A stretch of 64,000 nt of DNA from contig JAGZXV010000005.1 in NCBI GenBank assembly GCA_018378255.1, positions 5,073 to 69,072 on the forward strand, in the 5' to 3' direction. Shown here one piece after another: positions 61,600 to 64,000 of the stretch; within the stretch, counting starts at the first letter, position 1, and every line of letters begins with the position of its first letter. Source of the DNA: Clostridiaceae bacterium (lineage in GTDB: Bacteria > Bacillota > Clostridia > Lachnospirales > Lachnospiraceae). The notes beneath the pieces are model-generated. The model made no database searches. It was not told the DNA's origin and saw nothing but the letters and a program-made list of their open reading frames with translations. Made by a program: the position numbers and the translations under genes.

Positions 61600-63774
61600 A
61601 TGAAAAAAAAGAAGATGTCACCGAAGAGCATTATTTTCTATAAACTTTACCTGGTGAATATAGTCATTACCGTAGTATTTATCTGTATGATTGCCATCAT
61701 ATGCAGCGCGTTCAGTTCCAGGCTGATCTTGAATAACATGATCGTTTTTAATGAAGATATGATTGAGGAAAAGAGCAGCGCGCTGGACGAGCGGGTCAGG
61801 CAGTTGGACGAAGCGGTAAATGTGATGATCGGAGATGAAAATGTATTTAAATTTCTGATGACCAATGAGGCTTATTATGAACGGCCGACGGCGCTTTTAA
61901 GGATCATCCGCCATTTTCAGAATATCTGCTCCAACAACAGCCTGATTGAAGGAATCTGTCTGATCGATGCGAAAAGAGGGATAGCCGTTACGGAAAAGAC
62001 GAAAATGCGGCTGGACGACTTAGGCCCCCTGCCAGATTACCGGAAGCAGAATTCATTTATCATCAATGAGGATGGCGATGGGACGCGGTTGGAGTTTGTC
62101 AAGGTTTTCGAGCCGGTAAGAGGGGAAAAAGACGTCTATATTATACTGACCATTAATAAAGATTCATTTACCAATAACCTGCTGATCGGAAGTGAGACGG
62201 AGATGGTTAAGAGCTATCTTTTGACCAGGGACGGAGATGTGCTTTCTGTGAATGGGGTCGATGACGTCGACCCGGACATTAAAATACAGCTTCAGGATCA
62301 GGTTCAAAGTGCGGAAAAGATCAATATGGATGGGCAGAACCTGGTGCTCTATAAAAACCGTTCGCAGGTTTCGGATATTTCCCTGGCAGCCGTTCAGGAC
62401 TACACTTATCTTGTAAAGGAAGCGGGGGCGGTTAAAAAAATCATTATTATAGCCAGCGTGCTTATGATCGCCGCCGCCACTTTTATCATCTACCTGTTTT
62501 CGTTGTACGTCTATGAACCGTTAAAGCAGCTGGGGCATAAACTTCAGGGAATTGCGGCAAAAGACCAGGCAGAGAAGGTTACAAACGAATATAGCCTGAT
62601 TGAAAATGTTGTCAATGAACTGCAGACGGAAAAGGAATATGCCCTTCCCTCGGTAGTCCGGGATTCCATCGGGAAATTGGTAATGGAATTCTTCGATGAA
62701 GAGCGGTTTGAACATTTGAAGCGGGTGCTTCATCAAAACATGAATTTTGAGTGGAACGAACTGGTCATCACGGAATGTGAGGATAAAGAAGCCAGGTTAA
62801 CGATTGTCAACCGTTTCCGGGAACTGATTCAGAATGAGTCAGAAATCGACGGATTTTTTGCAGGAATGACTTCTAACCGGTGTGTGGGAATATTCAATAC
62901 CTCTTTTGATTATGAAGAGTTCCTTCATAAGATTGATGATGTGAAAGTGAAGCTGGAAACTGACGATATGGTAAAGATCACCTGCTGTGTCAGCAGGTGC
63001 TTTAAAAACCGGGAAAATATGAATCTGGTCTATTCTGAAACTTTGAGAACGCTGGATAAAACATTTTTCAAGGGAAAAAATACGCTGATCTACGAAGCGG
63101 CCCCTGTATCGGAATATAAGAACGAGTATTACAGCAAAGAAATCGAAAACCGTCTGACAAAATATGTGACTGAAGGCCGTGTGGAAGAGGCGGAGGAAAC
63201 TCTTCATACTCTCACGAAAGATTTAAGCAACAATGCCACAGATATCCAGTACACCAGATTCGTATACTTCCAGATCTGCAACAATCTGATAAAAAATGTG
63301 CTGGAACTGGGTGGAAAACTTCCCAAGGAATACAGCGAAAAAAACATTTTCCACTCAGTATTCAGCGCAGAAAGCATTCTGGACCTGGAGCAGAATTCGG
63401 AGAAGATGCTCCACGCCTGCATTGCCAATTTCGAACGCCGGGAAAAGCCGTTTTCTCCGAACGTGGAAAAGGCGGTATCCTTTATTGTGTCTAACTACTG
63501 GAAAGATTTGTCTTTGGATGATGTGGCAGGCGCGGTGTTTTTGTCAGCGGGTTATCTGAGCATTATCTTTAAAGAAGAGACGGGATATACAGTTTTGGAG
63601 TATATAACCTATATAAGGATGCAGAAGGCAAAAGAGCTGGTTCTTCAGACGCCTGCGCTTAAAGTTAAGGAGATTGCGGAGCAGTTGGGATATAATAATG
63701 TACAGAGTTTTATACGGTACTTTAAAAAATATTATGGAGAAACGCCGATGGCGTTTCGGAAGAAGGATGGGTGA
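61600..63774 (+). CDS. Membrane AraC-family regulator with extracellular sensor domain
   Basis: 724 residues. First transmembrane helix at about 15-38 (VNIVITVVFICMIAIICSAF), extracellular Cache-like domain to about 280, second helix (KIIIIASVLMIAAATFIIYL), a short linker and a degenerate cytoplasmic domain. The C-terminal AraC double HTH follows (SLDDVAGAVFLSAGYLSIIF, KVKEIAEQLGYNNVQSFIRY and the final YYGETPMAFRKK). Such one-component regulators sit beside LplABC-type importers and activate them on sensing sugar outside. GGGGGAAAGCG precedes the ATG. The likely target is the tandem repeat site at 50120-50151. Confidence 0.93.
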   Translation: MKKKKMSPKSIIFYKLYLVNIVITVVFICMIAIICSAFSSRLILNNMIVFNEDMIEEKSSALDERVRQLDEAVNVMIGDENVFKFLMTNEAYYERPTALLRIIRHFQNICSNNSLIEGICLIDAKRGIAVTEKTKMRLDDLGPLPDYRKQNSFIINEDGDGTRLEFVKVFEPVRGEKDVYIILTINKDSFTNNLLIGSETEMVKSYLLTRDGDVLSVNGVDDVDPDIKIQLQDQVQSAEKINMDGQNLVLYKNRSQVSDISLAAVQDYTYLVKEAGAVKKIIIIASVLMIAAATFIIYLFSLYVYEPLKQLGHKLQGIAAKDQAEKVTNEYSLIENVVNELQTEKEYALPSVVRDSIGKLVMEFFDEERFEHLKRVLHQNMNFEWNELVITECEDKEARLTIVNRFRELIQNESEIDGFFAGMTSNRCVGIFNTSFDYEEFLHKIDDVKVKLETDDMVKITCCVSRCFKNRENMNLVYSETLRTLDKTFFKGKNTLIYEAAPVSEYKNEYYSKEIENRLTKYVTEGRVEEAEETLHTLTKDLSNNATDIQYTRFVYFQICNNLIKNVLELGGKLPKEYSEKNIFHSVFSAESILDLEQNSEKMLHACIANFERREKPFSPNVEKAVSFIVSNYWKDLSLDDVAGAVFLSAGYLSIIFKEETGYTVLEYITYIRMQKAKELVLQTPALKVKEIAEQLGYNNVQSFIRYFKKYYGETPMAFRKKDG

Positions 63775-63899
63775 AATCTTTAGTTAAGTAATTGGCGGGA
63801 GTAACGCCGTGAAGAAGGGGACGCTGGGGCAGGCGGGCGCGGATCATCGGGATTCGGGAACGGATTCCGCCCCTAAGAGCTACTAGGCCTTCAAGAACG

Positions 63900-64000
63900 A
63901 AAAAAGACAGGGCGGCGCCCATTCGAGGTAAACTTTTTATGAACTTTACCTCTCAAGGGGCGCCTCAGAAACTGATTCGGTTTTCAGTTTCTGCCTGTCT
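63900..64000 (-). terminator. Three-way-junction RNA structure ending in a T-run, cut at the window edge
   Basis: Closing stem AGACAGG/CCTGTCT (63905-63911 with 63994-64000). Arm 1 is GGCGCCC/GGGCGCC (63914-63920 with 63958-63964), carrying an inner hairpin GAGGTAAA/TTTACCTC (63925-63952). Arm 2 is CAGAAACTG/CAGTTTCTG (63966-63974 with 63985-63993). On the minus strand six T follow (63905-63900). It could be an elaborate terminator, a small RNA or part of an interspersed repeat extending left to about 63790. The 125 bases between the AraC stop and this structure hold no supported gene. Confidence 0.55.

Noticed and set aside
1..64000. CRISPR array, rRNA operon or intact insertion sequence
   Set aside because: No regularly spaced repeats, no rRNA sequence and no transposase were found on reading the window.

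Overview
This window looks like the origin-proximal chromosome of a Gram-positive gut anaerobe of the Lachnospiraceae / Clostridium cluster XIVa type (Hungatella, Lachnoclostridium or Blautia-like). The signs are the order mnmG-rsmG-parA-parB with two perfect parS sites, DUF4446, DUF3881 and DUF4317 proteins, Firmicutes-style AGGAGG ribosome sites, choline-binding-type cell-wall repeats and a LexA box of the GAAC-N4-GTTC form. No 16S gene is present, so genus is inference. Layout: (1) 1-9.6 kb is core: mnmG (cut by the window edge), rsmG, a divergent alpha/beta hydrolase, parAB, a DUF4446 membrane protein, bioY with a readable BirA operator, gdhA, a DUF3881 protein and a tRNA-Arg(CCT). (2) 9.6-21.9 kb is a sensory and surface block: a 7TMR-DISM histidine kinase with an OmpR-type regulator, a secreted BspA-like leucine-rich protein, a two-domain GGDEF protein, a hybrid histidine kinase and a solute-binding lipoprotein. 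Two copies of a covarying double-hairpin element lie upstream of the kinase and of the GGDEF gene. (3) 22.0-34.2 kb holds a short DUF4317 gene and then a tightly packed ten-gene operon: two paralogous membrane proteins, an HTH protein, a probable beta-propeller protein, two paralogous acidic proteins, an Hsp70/actin-fold ATPase without a recognisable substrate domain, a Ycf46-like AAA+ ATPase, a membrane-anchored HExxH protein and a small acidic protein. It has one clear promoter with a 13-bp palindrome inside the spacer. I recognise no described system with this composition, and it is my main candidate for something new. (4) 34.2-39.9 kb has a YolD protein and a UvrX-type Y-family polymerase on the minus strand, a ferritin-like diiron protein, a HelD-type motor and a GNAT acetyltransferase. 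(5) 39.9-45.8 kb has a GC-rich scar that looks like the oriT region of a Tn1549-type conjugative element, then a 1584-residue secreted cell-wall protein with InlB-type repeats. (6) 46.1-49.0 kb has an SRAP (YedK/HMCES) gene, a rhodanese lipoprotein behind a 22-bp palindrome, and dinB behind a perfect LexA box with a small co-transcribed gene. (7) 49.1-63.8 kb is a carbohydrate utilisation locus: ROK kinase, LplABC-type ABC importer, sulfatase, GH88 unsaturated glucuronyl hydrolase, PHP/DUF3604-like protein, DUF2264 protein, a 611-residue probable (alpha/alpha)-barrel protein, and a membrane AraC-type regulator. Together these suggest import and breakdown of a sulfated, uronate-containing oligosaccharide such as a glycosaminoglycan fragment. 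The last 100 bases fold as a three-way junction with a T-run on the minus strand, probably part of an interspersed structured repeat or terminator.
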